A DNA stretch of 64,000 nucleotides from positions 46,537,103-46,601,102 of the forward strand of contig NC_092868.1 in assembly GCF_032062135.1 (NCBI RefSeq), read 5' to 3'. A program made the translations under genes and the position numbers. How positions within the stretch are numbered: the first letter of the stretch is position 1; every line of letters begins with the position of its first letter. Origin of the DNA: Pyxicephalus adspersus (lineage: Eukaryota > Chordata > Amphibia > Anura > Pyxicephalidae). Below the pieces are notes generated by a model, which did no database searches, was not told where the DNA came from, and saw nothing but the letters and a program-made list of their open reading frames with translations. Positions 23,149 through 35,285 of the stretch are shown here, in pieces.

Positions 23149-24639
23149 CAGTTTGTAAAGATATATTTAAAGCCCCAATACAATTTCAATCAACCTTATA
23201 TTTTGCAGGAGCATCAAAACACATGGTGAGCAAAGTCCAGTAAAAAGCCTGTCCCATGCCAGCTTGCTGCACAGAAGGGGCAGGTTAAAAACCGCAGTGG
23301 GATCAATCGATTTCATGCAGCTTCCAGTGATTTCCATCCGTTCGGGTACCTGCAGCACTGATTATTAAAGAACCAACATCTGCAAATATGACAGAAGTGA
23401 GCAGTCCTAAACTGCTCACTGACACCTGCATTTGTTCTCTATGGGGCTGCCGTGGGCAGAAGCCAGATGTAGCATCTCCAATGGGTAGGGCAGCGGCTCG
23501 CTGGCATGGGGAGGCAACTGCACTGCCAGTCTGATCATAGCTGACCTTCCTTGCTCTCGTCATGGAACTGACCTGTCACTATTTAAAGAATAGCAGCAGA
23601 CTTAGCATGTTAGAAGGTATATTTACCATTCCAGTAGGCATGTGTTAAATCTTAATTCTCTTGATGCATCCTAAATGCTATCAGACTCTTCTGGGTGTGT
23701 TGAATATGATGCCCCAGGCTTTGTGATCTGGGTTCGTCCCACCTGCCACTACATCATCAATATGTCCTGCAGTGACCAAAGAACTAACAGTAGGAGCTAT
23801 AGGACCCAGCAGGGTTCACACTATCCAATGCACCCAGAATTGTTATTGACAATGCCTGCAGAGCGAGGATTTAGCACACCATTCACTGCAAATGTAATTA
23901 AAATCTTCCTCCATTTACAAGCTGGGTCCCTTTAAACCACTAGGACTGTCAAGTTAGGAGTTTTCCTTTTGTGGATAATGAGAAGTATAGACAAAGAAGA
24001 CTGGAATATACCCAATAAATCTTGACAGTTTCCATATCTTTGCAGCAGAACTTTGGTTAAAAATGCTGTTCCTGCAAAAGTAGTAAAACTTCTATGATTT
24101 GTGCAGGAGACCTGCCAAAGAACAGATGCCCGGAGCCAAGAGAACTCTGATCTATTGTGATCTGACAAGTCACATGAAAAATGAATTTTTTATTATGTAT
24201 GTCACAATATATTCTGGGACTTTGTCAGAAGATACATTTTTAACCTTTTTTTCCACAGAGGGGGGGTTTTGAAATTTGTAGACATGGAGACAAAGCAAAT
24301 CAAATGTGCTCTAATTTCCAAAAAAGTAAAACCATGGATCATGTTTGGATAAAACCAATCTAATCTGTGATGTCCCAAAGTAATTAAGTAACAATAAATG
24401 TTGAATGAAAATCCACATATTCAGTCCTAATTATGTTTTATGTTCGAATTTGTATAGAGCAGAGAATGGTTTAAAAGGTGCTTTTGTAGAATTTGTCCAG
24501 CTGGAAAGGAAAATTCCCCTTTCTTTATTAATGCTGATAAAGGTTAAAACATTCTAATAACATTCAAATAAATTTGTTTTATAAAAGGAGTGACTGAGAA
24601 GAACAAAAAATGTCAGAACATTCTAGGAGAAACATTTAG
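23149..24639. other. prdm2 intron, nothing recognised
   Basis: Unassigned. Frames up to 86 codons on both strands show no family resemblance. Confidence 0.45.
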
Positions 24640-24895
24640 GACTCTTGAAAAAACTTGCTGTTGACTGCTCCTGGGTGCACAGCAAAACTGCTGCTGTGCA
24701 CCCAAAAACAGCAAACTGCACCACAGGTAACCGTATTTGCACGTGGTTTTGGATGCAGCACAAAGTTTCTCACAAACACTGCACATCCAAAAGTGACTTT
24801 GAGAACCACACAGAGATCTGCTGTAGTTGCATGCAAAAACTGGTTGCCAACCACGATCACTCACTTTAATGGGAACAGTTGGGACTCAGGTTGAG
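24640..24895. repeat. family G dispersed repeat
   Basis: Rich in TGCAC/GTGCA words: CTGGGTGCACAGCAAAACTG, CTGCTGTGCACCCAAAAACA, CACGTGGTTTTGGATGCAGC. It is open in several frames on both strands, a composition effect. It resembles 16605-16855 and 28750-29090. Confidence 0.5.
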
Positions 24896-25034
24896 CTTGA
24901 GGCTCATCACAGATCTAAAATAGCTGATAGACAACAAGTCTTTGTACTGTTTGGTCTTACAGGTGAACACAAAAATTAATTCAAATATAAAAACCCATAT
25001 AAAAGTAGCAGTGGGCCTAAGCTCTTCAAAACTG

Positions 25035-25222
25035 GAGAATTTAGACAATCATTGGAGAACCAGGATAATCCAGTAAACCTGGAATGGATCTGGTCCAGGA
25101 TTTAAAACCTTTGCCAAATAAAATCAAATTATTTTTAAGAATTATACTGCAAGCTTGCTGGATCAACCAGGTTCTTCCATGATAGTCCAGTCTTAGAGAA
25201 TTTTAATAAATCCAACCCAGTG
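25035..25222. mobile_element. family B foldback MITE, diverged
   Basis: Left arm GATAATCCAGTAAACCTGGA and GATCTGGTCCAGGATTTAAA; right arm GCTTGCTGGATCAACCAGGT and AGAGAATTTTAATAAATCC. Confidence 0.7.
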
Positions 25223-25976
25223 ACTTTATTCGTGAGCTAAACATAACTTGTACAGCGGTCCGGTCTGTGGCAGGGACATGGCACAGCCACCTAGAGAAAA
25301 CATCAAGATGGAGAGGATACAAGACCACTAATTCTGCACAACAAGGAAGAGCAATAGTGTCTGGTCTAAATTACATGAAGCAATGTCTCACAATAGATAT
25401 GGAAGAAGATCTGTGATGGTTTTATAAAAGTGTATAGGGCTGTACTATGAAGTCATGGTAAGGACAGTGAAGATGATAAACAAGCAACCAAATTACAGTC
25501 AACATATCTCAGTAACAAAAAATTCTGAAAAGGTGGATTGGGGGTTCTTTTGGGTCAGAGGAGGACCAGCATGATAGTTGTGTTTCATTCTAAAGTGCAC
25601 TTATCCAGCAGAAAAAAGATAATCTATCAGAGCAGCTTAAAAAGTTAATTTAAAGTTTAGGGGGCCAGCTGCTCCTATTAAAATTATTGAAAGCGGACAA
25701 GGACCTTTTTTTGCACAAGGCTGCGGCAGATTGTCAAGAGGCACTTGGCTAAGCAGTTATTGCCCAGGATTTGTGCAAATATGGTTGACCGTGTTACGGT
25801 TTGCCTCTCCCGGCTGCACAGCAGCAGTTTGCTGGTTGCTCAGGAGCCAAAGACCACAGGGTTTTACACAACGGGTCTGAAAGAGCCCTAAATGGCCGCA
25901 GTTTAGTTCTGTAGTGTTGCGAGGTGGGTGCTAATATAAAAAAGTACAAGCTGTCCATTTGAAAACTAACACTCAC
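25223..25976. other. prdm2 intron, nothing recognised
   Basis: No repeat or exon seen between the family B copy and the prdm2 start-codon exon. Confidence 0.5.
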
Positions 25977-25985
25977 CTGATTCAT
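25977..25985 (-). CDS. prdm2: prdm2 start-codon exon (MNQ)
   Basis: Only nine coding bases, ATGAATCAG, precede a good donor (CAG/GTGAGTG at 25976). The three residues MNQ equal the first three residues of human PRDM2, which is why this very short coding exon is accepted. The exon extends to 26050, where the acceptor is TTTTTCAG. The ATG has A at -3. The phase is 0, so it splices directly to the exon at 22422-22539, giving MNQ-DAVESQ. The alternative, a start inside a downstream exon, is less likely because no good methionine exists there. Confidence 0.87.
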
Positions 25986-26050
25986 TTTTAATTGCTGGTG
26001 TTTTGGTGGAAAATGCTCATCACAAGTTCATACATCTGCCAACATCTGTC
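25986..26050 (-). promoter_or_regulatory. prdm2: prdm2 5' UTR in the start-codon exon, with two upstream ORFs
   Basis: The 65 nt upstream of the prdm2 ATG within this exon contain two upstream ATGs. One opens a 5-codon frame (ATGTTGGCAGATGTATGA). The other opens a 15-codon frame, MYELVMSIFHQNTSN, that stops 2 nt before the main ATG. Such uORFs can reduce initiation at the main start. Whether they act here is inference. Confidence 0.6.
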
Positions 26051-26439
26051 CTGAAAAATAAAAGAAATTTTAGTATTTTTTGTACCAGATAGCTGGTTCA
26101 GTGCGTGTGGTCATGAAACAAAAACACAAAATTTGTCTACGTTAGCAACTCATCATGGATTTGAAATATTTTTTTAGGTCATCAAGGACCAGCTATGCTT
26201 GGCGACAACCAGCCGATGTGAAGGCAATATAAACTTACCAGCCTGACGCTTCATTGCCAACCTGCATTGACAATCACGGGGGAGTTTATATTTTTATCAT
26301 CCCTTCAAAAAATATTTTAAAAAATGAGCAGCAGGTTCTCCTCCCCACCGCAAGGATAAAAATTTGTTTAAAGCCTATTTCCAGCCAAGAGAAGAATGGG
26401 AAAAAGTTCCAACTTTCCCTTATGTGAATCGTCCATGTC

Positions 26440-26522
26440 TATGTATTTTAATGGCAGTTACCAATTCCCACAAGGGAACGTTTGAGGGAATGTTAGATTT
26501 CCTGTTTTATAAATAGAGCCCT
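26440..26522. repeat. family C element fragment
   Basis: GGGAATGTTAGATTTCCTGT then TTTATAAATAGAGCCC matches the right arm of the element at 11863-12003. Confidence 0.6.
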
Positions 26523-27689
26523 GTGTCACCTGTCGATTTGATTAAAAGCACAGTCATGTTTTTGTCAAACCTCTATTAATTGTCTGTATTAAAAATCACC
26601 TCACCACATTTTTCACTTTTAGTAAAAATGGTGAATAAATTTAATTTCTTTTTACCACAACTGGAGAAATTCCACAGAGATCTGTGGCGTTTGCTTTAAA
26701 CTCCTTTTTGCCACTTTTTTCGCCTATCACCACATAGTTGGTGATAAGTTACTCAAGTGAGCAGAGTTCCTGATCTACTAAGTATTCTGATATCTCTATT
26801 CATCACTTTTAGAAAAAGCGAATAATGTTAGCAACCATTTTTATTGAACAACATGGAGGATTCAATTGGTTGCTATGGCAACAAGGCCCAATTACTTCAG
26901 ACACAAGGCCTAAATCACACTACTGACTCTGCCAATGGGGGCAATTTTTTGGCAACAGGATAGTTGCCTGCTAAGGTATCTCTCCTGTTTACAGAACTAG
27001 TAAGGAGTAACTCCCCACGGTTTCCTGTTTTGGCCCCATTTATAAAAAAAAATGTAGGCCTTATGGCCTTTCTCCTGGTAATAACATTGTAAACAAGAAA
27101 CATTTTTGCCAGCCAGACCTGTAAATTATCATCCAGGCCGCATCCTTAGCAAAGGCTCATGTCGGCGGGTGTTCCTATGTAGATTTTGCCATTGTTTAGA
27201 TAAGATTTTTTACATTTGAGGCCTTGGAACAGGCTTCAATTGCATGTCAACAAAATCCCTTTGACCTTGATACATGTACATGGCAGCTCAGAGGCTGCTT
27301 TTGACCTGCTTTGTGTTATGTTTCTATAGAAGCAGCAAATCCTATCTTGAAGGTTGTGACTGTCCTTCCAATTAATTTCTGGGTGTGAAAAGTGAACAGG
27401 CGCCATGACTGTCAAGCGCAATTTAGCGTTTTGGTAGTAGGGCAGCAATGGCGTAAAAGCCGGTGTTTTATAAGATCTTGTGACTTAGAATATTAATCTG
27501 ATATATGGCCCCAGCACCTAGGCGCCTAACTCAGCATTCTCACCAGACCCTTTTACCCGGCGCACCACTTTTCAGTAATCAGCCGGCTGTTTTTGGGTGG
27601 TTACTAAAGAGTCACATTTGGCCCCTAGGAACTTGCTGTGCAGCCTTCTGCCTTTAGAGGTCATTAGCAGGAGAACAGATTTGTAAGTA
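26523..27689. other. prdm2 5' intron, nothing recognised
   Basis: Unassigned. Repeated phrases around CAACAGGATAGTTGCC and TTTATAAAA suggest old repeat debris, but no boundaries are visible. Confidence 0.4.
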
Positions 27690-27872
27690 AATTGCAATGG
27701 CAACCATCTCTAGCATTCTTCAAGACTGGAAAGTGGGAATAATGTCACCCTTACAGATAGCCAAAAAGATCATTGGCGTCACTTAAACTGACCTGAGAGG
27801 CACAAGTTGCTAATTTCTCAAGGAACCCCTAGAAATCACTGGAGGAGCCCTGGTTGAGAAACACTGTTGTAA
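27690..27872 (-). repeat. family E repeat, uninterrupted copy
   Basis: ACCCTTACAGATAGCCAAAA, GATCATTGGCGTCACTTAAA, CTGACCTGAGAGGCACAAGT and AAGGAACCCCTAGAAAT. Read on the minus strand this gives the intact version of the site interrupted at 13361-13686. Confidence 0.75.
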
Positions 27873-28749
27873 TAAATACTACATATGTCCCTTTGGTGAC
27901 ATCATGGTAACCCATGACAGAGTTTAGCTAGTTCGGCCGACTGGTGCCAATTAGTTTCTTGTTTCCGTCAAATCATCTCTAATACACCAACACGTAAAAT
28001 GGGCACAAAAATTCTAAAATAATCCTTTATAAAAAAAAAAAAATGTTTGTAGAAAAATTCCTATTTTGTGTGCTTTTTATGCAGAATCATTGAACCTTTC
28101 CTGCCATTAAAATAATTTGTAAAATGACAATTTTTTTGTATAACACAATGTCACCAATTTACAGGGTTTTGGAAAATTTCCAGCTTTGGATTATTGAGAA
28201 GCTTTTTGAAGGTCCCCTAGTGAGACAGAGGTGATCACATTGGAGGAAAACACTTTTTGGATGATCACCAAACCTGGCACCTCCCTGGGGCAGATGTCAC
28301 GTCCCACCAGTGGGGCCCGTCTGCCATCACTGCCCACAGACCACAAGGGGATTTACAAACGGCTCAGACAGCCAGATCCATGGGGGTCCCAGAAATAATA
28401 ATAATAAAACAAAAAAGATGCAAACACAATACAACGTTTTAACTCCTACATTTAATTAATTTAACACCTACAGGAAAGGTGGGGGCATTACTGAGCTCCT
28501 TCATTAAGCCTGAAGGCCCATTGAGACTGGTCCACTCCATGCATTGAATTTATTCACATCATTTCTTTCCCTTGTATTATTGCGCGTTGCATTAATATAG
28601 AACATTCAAATGAATTGGTTACCAATGCACAAAAAAAAAAAAAAAAAATCAGAGATGCACCATTTTTGTCTCTGATCATGCAGCGTAGCTGAGCTAGCAT
28701 TCAATATAATAGGCTGCATTGTGGGCAGGTGGTGCATTAGGGTAATGTG
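27873..28749. other. prdm2 5' intron, nothing recognised
   Basis: Contains poly-A runs (28029-28041, 28630-28648) and an ATAATAATAAT run at 28396-28406. No gene. Confidence 0.45.
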
Positions 28750-29090
28750 TTAGGTTTTCATTTGCAGGCCCCTTTGAGACCTGTACCACATGGTCAACTG
28801 TGCTCTCGATTGGTGTCATTCAAATCCATTGGAGAAGTTGGGAACCACTTTGTGCAAGAGTTCTCATGCGATTGTGGTTGCATCGTGGCCGTATTGTGGT
28901 GCAGTTCCTGGAAGCAACGTGTGGCTTCGGTCCATGTGGTTGCTATTCCTCCTCTGGATAAGGAACTGCACCACCACTGCAAAGGCAATGTTTAGGTTCT
29001 GGCTGCAAGTATAAAAAAGAATTCACATAGTATTGCGCTGGCGCATTCCTTCCGCCAAGACCCACACTGCAATAGAGAGGTCTGAATGGG
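28750..29090. repeat. family G dispersed repeat
   Basis: GAGAAGTTGGGAACCACTTT, GTGCAAGAGTTCTCATGCGA, TTGTGGTTGCATCGTGGCC and GCACCACCACTGCAAAGGCA occur, the reverse-complement vocabulary of 16605-16855. Confidence 0.5.
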
Positions 29091-30884
29091 CCTTATTTTA
29101 TTGACAATCAGGGGTCTAATTTCAGTGATTCGAACATTTTTCTAATCTTTTATGCAAAACACGTGAATGTTGGTTGGAAATATTGATGAACAGACTCCTT
29201 TGCTAAAGCATTGTGCATTAAAAATATTCACATTCCTCACTTTTTTTTAATCTATTGTTGAATTTCAGTGCTGCTCCTGTAAGCCACCACCAGCCGTCAT
29301 GCACTCCAGTGTTGGCTGCATAGCATTTCCCTGGACAGGTTTTAGATGGTGAATGTAAAAGGGTGTCAACATACCGTAAGAGCATTGCTGAGAAACAGGG
29401 ACAGCACCTTGTCACTCTTCAAAAGGACCAACCTGAAGAAGAAACTTCAAGGCAGAATCACCAGTGGATCACGCCTATGTAATGTGAGCCCAACGGGCCA
29501 CTTGTAGAGTTCACTGGAAGCAAATATGAAAAGGTGACAACACCAGAGCACAGCTGACAAACGGGGCAAAGCGTTGTCACCCTACAACAGGAAGTGCCTG
29601 AAGAAGAACCATCAAGGCAAATTTATAAGGTTTAGATTCTGAAAACTCTGAACTGTAACTGTGTTTAGTGAATAGTACAGCAGAGAATTAGGGGGAGAGG
29701 GACGGAAACAACAATGGAATGGTTTTCTGTAATAGATAATGGTGCAGCAGCTCCTTAAAGATTACAAACAATAAAATTAAAATAAAATATTTTATTTGCA
29801 GCTAGTGATCCTGCCAGTAACACACATCCTGTCCTAGGGTGACAATGCTCAGAGCATCTATGTAGATGTGGCAGTGTCACCCAAGAACCGCAAGCATATT
29901 ATGACTTTAATACGCTCCCCTCTTCTCCTCCACTAATTAGTAGTTCACAGAGGAGACCTGGACAGGGCAGATCACACAGAGGATAAAAAGGCAAGGGTAA
30001 ACTCAGAAGTAACAAAAAGTTTTCATTCCTATATTTACCAAACTAAACATGAAAAAAGAAAAGTGTTTGCATTGGGTCTGCATGGTTGTAGCATGCGGCA
30101 CTGCAGAGCACATGCACCAAGCCGGAAGTTACAGGAGGCAAATAGGAATACAGAGCCTGGTACTCATACTGGCTGTGTATACAAATCCAGTATTTTTACT
30201 GCTTCTACATCCACCTGGAGTTTTTATTTCAATGGAATTCTTTTAGTTTGATTGGCTTAGTAAAGAGGTAACTTACCCATCCAATAAAACAATGGCGAAT
30301 GAGGCCCCAACAAATATTGGCGCCGTGACTATCGTGCAACAAGCTAGTCACCACCAAACTGCTTCGGTCTTACTGTACTGACGTGGTGAGGGTTCAGCTT
30401 CATTGCAGCCTAACTGTTCTGCTCACCACAAAAATATTCCTTCCTTCCTTTTCAGCTCACAGCAACAATACCTGCTAGATCTGCGAAGACAAAGACATTG
30501 TTTTAATTGAAACGCCCACGACACGGAACAAGCATCGCTTTGAGATAATGCTGGAGAAATGTTCAAAGCTGAACTCAGCTCACTGACACATCATCCATGC
30601 ATTTTTGTAAAATACAAGCAGGATAAGTACATGGATTGGAGGTTCTATCGGCCATTTGTAGATCCTGGACAGCAAAGAAGCAGCACAAGTTGTTGGCAAG
30701 AAACATGCTGATAGAAGGAGAAAGCAGACAGACAGATGAGCTCATTGCTGCGCTGCTTCTACATTCATTGTCCAGTCACTCGTTTAAGAGTGTCAAGAGC
30801 AGACTTAGAGAGGAAGAACCCTTGAAATAACTTTCAGATCACCCCTTCTATATTTATTACATCCACAGGTCACAGTATATTGTT
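29091..30884. other. prdm2 5' intron, nothing firmly assigned
   Basis: A minus-strand donor-like ATGG/GTAAGTTACC at about 30275-30277 could end a non-coding exon, but nothing else supports one. Short frames near 30049-30251 are not coding. Confidence 0.4.
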
Positions 30885-31060
30885 ATGTTGGTAGGTGGAA
30901 AGAATTCCTCTTACATTTCTGGGCACTGGGAAAAATGTCACTCTTATATACAGCCAATAAGGACATTGGTGTCATATAAACTGACCTGAGAAGCACAAAC
31001 TGCTCAAGGAACCCCTAGCAGCTTTTGGAGGACCCTGAAGTTGGGAAACACGGTTGTAGG
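30885..31060 (-). repeat. family E repeat
   Basis: GGAAAGAATTCCTCTTACAT, CCAATAAGGACATTGGTGTC, AACTGACCTGAGAAGCACAA and CAAGGAACCCCTAGCAG match the other copies. Confidence 0.7.
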
Positions 31061-31667
31061 AAGACCTGGGATCACTGACTGAGAGTGGCCATCAGACTGA
31101 GGACATCTAGTGGCAGAAAAAAGTACTTCAGGGGAAATCCTGAATATTGCAGCAAAAGCTACAATGGGCTGTTCATTTTTATTTTATCATTGCTGGAGTT
31201 CTGCTCCAGCTTTACAACTCTTCTTCTGTAACTGTCAGATTCCATAGGGACACATTTCCAATCTTGCTCACAGCTCTGTTTCAACCCCAACATATGTCAA
31301 TTCACTGAAGTTGGTTTAGCAGGTATATAACCCATTACCTTAGGAATCAAAAACAGTGGTGGATGGAATTGGATCTCATAATAACTGTGTATGTATATAT
31401 CCCGTCCTTGTGCAGCATCAGCCTCCTTTAACCCCTGTACAGCAGACCGGGGAAGAGAGAAGGACAAGGAGTCAATCAGTTGTGTTGTTGTGCTACTGGC
31501 ATACTGATAGCAGAAGAAATCAGAGTGACAGGGAGCAGAGCTCATCAGTCTGCCACTTCTCTTTTTAAACTGAACTGCAACCAGGTCTCCTGCCCTCCCA
31601 GAAAGAGTGGTATTGCATAGCACAATATGTTGACTGAACAGTTCTTTAATGTTCAAAGGACATTTTA
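31061..31667. other. prdm2 5' intron, nothing recognised
   Basis: A 126-codon minus-strand frame (31297-31677) crosses unassigned sequence into a MITE. It has no start context or homology I recognise. Confidence 0.4.
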
Positions 31668-31948
31668 GGATTGTCACTGGAAATTATCTTTCATGATGAA
31701 GGAATAAACACTGTACACACAGCTCTATGCTGTTCTATGGAGAAGGGAGGACAAGAAAGTGACAGCCTGCAGCGCTCTTCTACACTGAATTGCACAGAGG
31801 TCATTCGCATTTGGTCGTTTATCAGTCTGCTGTACTGGATTGATGAACAATATCGGAGGACTGCTGTACACGTCAGATTTTCCCCCAAGACCAGCATGAT
31901 CATTCATCTTGGGGACAAATCATCTGGTATGTGTACTCAACTTAAGGC
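31668..31948 (+). mobile_element. family A MITE, diverged
   Basis: TTGTCACTGGAAATTATCTT, CTGTACACACAGCTCTATGC, TGTTCTATGGAGAAGGGAGG and CTGTACACGTCAGATTTTCC, ending GGTATGTGTACTCAACTTAA. Confidence 0.65.
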
Positions 31949-32034
31949 TGAATGGAATTCTCTGAATAGTTGAACGTGGAACCAAACTAGAAAAGTAATA
32001 GGTGTGATGAGTCACATGACCCGCATGTTACAAT

Positions 32035-32192
32035 GCCAGCCCTGTACAGATATCCAATGGGCGTCAGAAGATTGGAAATTATATTTCTATCTATGATGAA
32101 CATATGAATGTTGTACAAACAGCTTCGTTCTGTTCTATTAAGAGGAGAGGACAAGCGAGCAGCACCCCACTGTGCTCTCCTCCATTCCAAAA
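32035..32192 (+). mobile_element. family A MITE, truncated
   Basis: GGAAATTATATTTCTATC, GTTGTACAAACAGCTTCGTT, CTGTTCTATTAAGAGGAGAG and GCAGCACCCCACTGTGCTCT, then loss of similarity. Confidence 0.6.
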
Positions 32193-33260
32193 AAAATTTG
32201 CTTTACAAAAATATCAAATATAAAATAACGGCAAACCGCGATGGTGCCCCTTTAATAAAGCTGGATTACCCACAAATATTTCTGTGTCAGGATTTGTAAT
32301 TCAGCTAAGTATAAACCGGTGAACAATTCACAGCTAATTAACATTCACTAAAAGTGCATAAAACAGATTTTGCTGCCGGATTTCTTGCCAGCTGAAAACT
32401 TGTGCCGGATTATCACTTTTGTTTTATATAATTCTGCAGGCCTGGAAAATATTACACATCTCACATCATATAACTTACTAAAGAAATATTGTCTGTTCAC
32501 TTAGCAAAGCAAGGCATCTCTATGCAAAGCATACTTAACTTAAATGAGGTTTAGGTCAGTCATTCATCAGTCATAAACCAAAGTGTGTATAAATCACCAA
32601 AATCTTCCATCTCACATAAAATAGAAAAGGATTGAAATCAACATCAAAATGTTACCTCTGGATGTGCCCCAGTGGTGCAGAAATAATGGTAAGTATCCCC
32701 AATGGGACACAAGCGGTACTGTATTCTCCTATCACATGACACCCGTGCTATGCAACCTCCCTATACTGTGCCATGTGTCTGGGCATGAGATCAGTGCTGT
32801 CATTACTGAGTTCTGCTTCTGTAAATGCTAAATGCCTGACTGTCATCCTAAGCCTCTGAATTGTATATTTTGTAAACCAGAATAAACAGTATATGCAAAT
32901 ATAGACTTTTCTGACCAGCATAATTGTTCCAGAAAAAGTATTAAAGCCCAAATTCGTTTTTTTTTTAATCTTTGGTTTACCCCCTTGGTTTACAAAAACA
33001 AAAAAGTAGGTGGGCTGCAATACTGTTATTTAAACCAAAGTTGCCCCTGCAATACCCCTTTTCAACACAAGGTTCTTAGAGTTGAAATGAATGCCAACTA
33101 TGGAGTGCAGAACATGAGGACAGCACCTTGCACTGATTATTAGCTTGAGGCTTTAAATCTGGTTTTAGCCAGGTAACTAGCAGTTTCAGAAGAGAACCAG
33201 CAATGGCGGCCTTCATCATTTTCTAATGACAGTTTTACTTTAAATAGAGCAATTGCGACC
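32193..33260. other. prdm2 5' intron, nothing recognised
   Basis: AT-rich, unassigned. Confidence 0.45.
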
Positions 33261-33602
33261 TATTATTATTATTTTACACAGTATTTATATAGCACCGACA
33301 TAATATGCAGCACTGTACAAAGTCCATATTCATGTCACTAGCTGTCCCTCAAGGAGCTCACAATCTAATGTCCTTACCATAGTCAAATGTCATTATCGCA
33401 TTCTAAGGCTAATTTAGGGGGAAGCCTATTAACCTAACCGCATGTTTTTGGGATGTGGGAGGAAAACAGAGTACCCAGGGGAAATCCACACAGACACGGA
33501 GAACCTGCAAACTCCATGCAGATAGTGCCCTGGCTGAGATTCGAACCTGGGACCCAGCGCTGCAAAGGCCAGAGTGCTACCTCTGAACCACAGTGCTGCC
33601 CA
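33261..33602 (-). mobile_element. tRNA-derived SINE, full length, reverse orientation
   Basis: Read on the minus strand it starts GGGCAGCACTGTGGTTCAGA and has B box GGTTCGAATC (about 33538-33547). It then has GGAGTTTGCAGGTTCTCCGT and the tail TACAGTGCTGCATATTATGT, and ends in TATAAATACTGTGTAAAATA plus TAATAATAATA. It shares its tail with the L2/CR1-like LINE. Confidence 0.85.
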
Positions 33603-34509
33603 GTAGCAACCAATAATGTTTTAGTATACCGCAATCAAATCAGTGAGAGAAGACATCTGATTGGCTGCCATGGTTTACCGTACTTCACATTCTTTACTTT
33701 ATTTAGCCTGAAAATTCCAGATGCGGCACCTTGTTCTGAAATCTGTATTCTATGAGAGACAGCAGAGCAATATGACAAGGCCTTTGTCACATAGAATTAT
33801 TAAAATTCTGCTCTTGGGCAGACACTGAGACCTCCCGTGGATCCGAGCTTCGGGAAGAGAGGAGCCGTTAAATACAATTTACACCCGTATAAAATTCAGA
33901 ATTAACCACTTCACACGTATTGCAGAGACACACGTCTGTTGTAAATATAAAATAAATAGAATAAAAACCTTCCTGTTCATATTTACATTTTAAAAATGTT
34001 TAAAAAATACTTTATAAAAATATTTAATCATATTATATATTTTTTTTAAAAATTGTATGTTCAGCTAAAGGGACCAAAAAAAAACACATTTGGTCACAAA
34101 GTTGCCCAAAAATTTAGTGACAATCCCATGAGATAAAAAGTATAATATACATGACCGTAAAACACACGTGTTGCTCAAAAAATGTGTAATTAGAAAATTA
34201 AACACATGGCAAAGATGAATAAAAGATTTTTTTTTTAAAAATTGGGTTTGTCAATATTGAAACAAATCACCTTGGAAAAATTGTAGACAACAATAAATAA
34301 AAAACAAACAAAACATTTAATAAAATATTTATGTACACCAGTTACACATACTCACATCTAGCTTTTATAATAAAACACTCCCCCATTTTCATCTCATAGA
34401 TTTTCTCAAATCTGTTTTATGTTCTCAAATGAATTTGTAACCCCTTTAAATTGATAGTAGATAATAATTGTAACCGATCTGTAACTTCAGTAATGATGCA
34501 GTTTTAATG
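33603..34509. other. prdm2 5' intron, AT-rich
   Basis: Very AT-rich between 33900 and 34330 with many A and T runs. No gene or clear repeat. Confidence 0.5.
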
Positions 34510-35285
34510 AGAAATATGAATGGTGTGTGTCAACTACAAATATAAATGGGTGGTGTGTGGGTGAACAAGTAATATTTATAGGTGGTGTATGTTAACTAGA
34601 ATTATGATATGGGTGGTATGCCTGTTAATACCTATATATGTGGTGTGTGGGTTACCAAGCAATATGTATGGGTGGTGTGTGGGTTAGCTAAAAATATGAA
34701 TGGTTGGTATATGAGTTAACTGCCTATATGAATGGGTTGTTTATGGGTTAACATGCAATATGAATAGGTAGTGCATCGGTTAATGAGCATTTATAAATGG
34801 TGGTGCATTAGTTAACATGCAATATGTATAGGTGGTGTATGTTAACTAGAAATATGAATGGATGGTATACGAGTTAATTACTCATATGAATGGGTGGTGT
34901 ATGAGTTAACAAGCAATATGAATGGGTGGTGCATGGGTTAACAAATAATAATGGGTGATGTTTGGGTTAATTAGGAATACTAATGGTTGGTGTATGAGTT
35001 AATGAGCACTATATGTATGAGCAGTGCATGGGTTAATGAGCAATATGAAGGGGTGGTGTATGAGTTAACAAGCAATATGTATGGGCAATGTATGGGTTAA
35101 TGAGCTATATGTATGGGTGGTGTATGGGTGAACGGATATCAATGGGTAGCGTATGGGTCAACACGGAATATGAATAGGTGTTCTGTAGTAATAACAATTG
35201 GTGTGTATGGGTTACCAAGCAATATGAATGGGTTAACGAGCTATATGGATGGGTGGTGTAAGGGTTAACGAGCAATATCTGGCAG
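34510..35285. repeat. 32-bp minisatellite, about 24 imperfect copies
   Basis: The unit is GGGTTAAC-AGCAATATGAAT followed by GGGTGGTGTAT, about 32 bp. Copies differ by substitutions and small indels, so this is an old, diverged array. It lies about 2.4 kb downstream, in the transcribed direction, of the candidate prdm2 first exon, so it would be in intron 1. Confidence 0.88.

Noticed and set aside
24613..24894. Four overlapping open frames on both strands
   Set aside because: Composition effect of the TGCAC-rich family G repeat; other copies do not keep the frames.
30271..30340. Possible prdm2 non-coding exon ending ATGG/GTAAGTTACC
   Set aside because: Only a donor-like string supports it; no acceptor, conservation or composition change.
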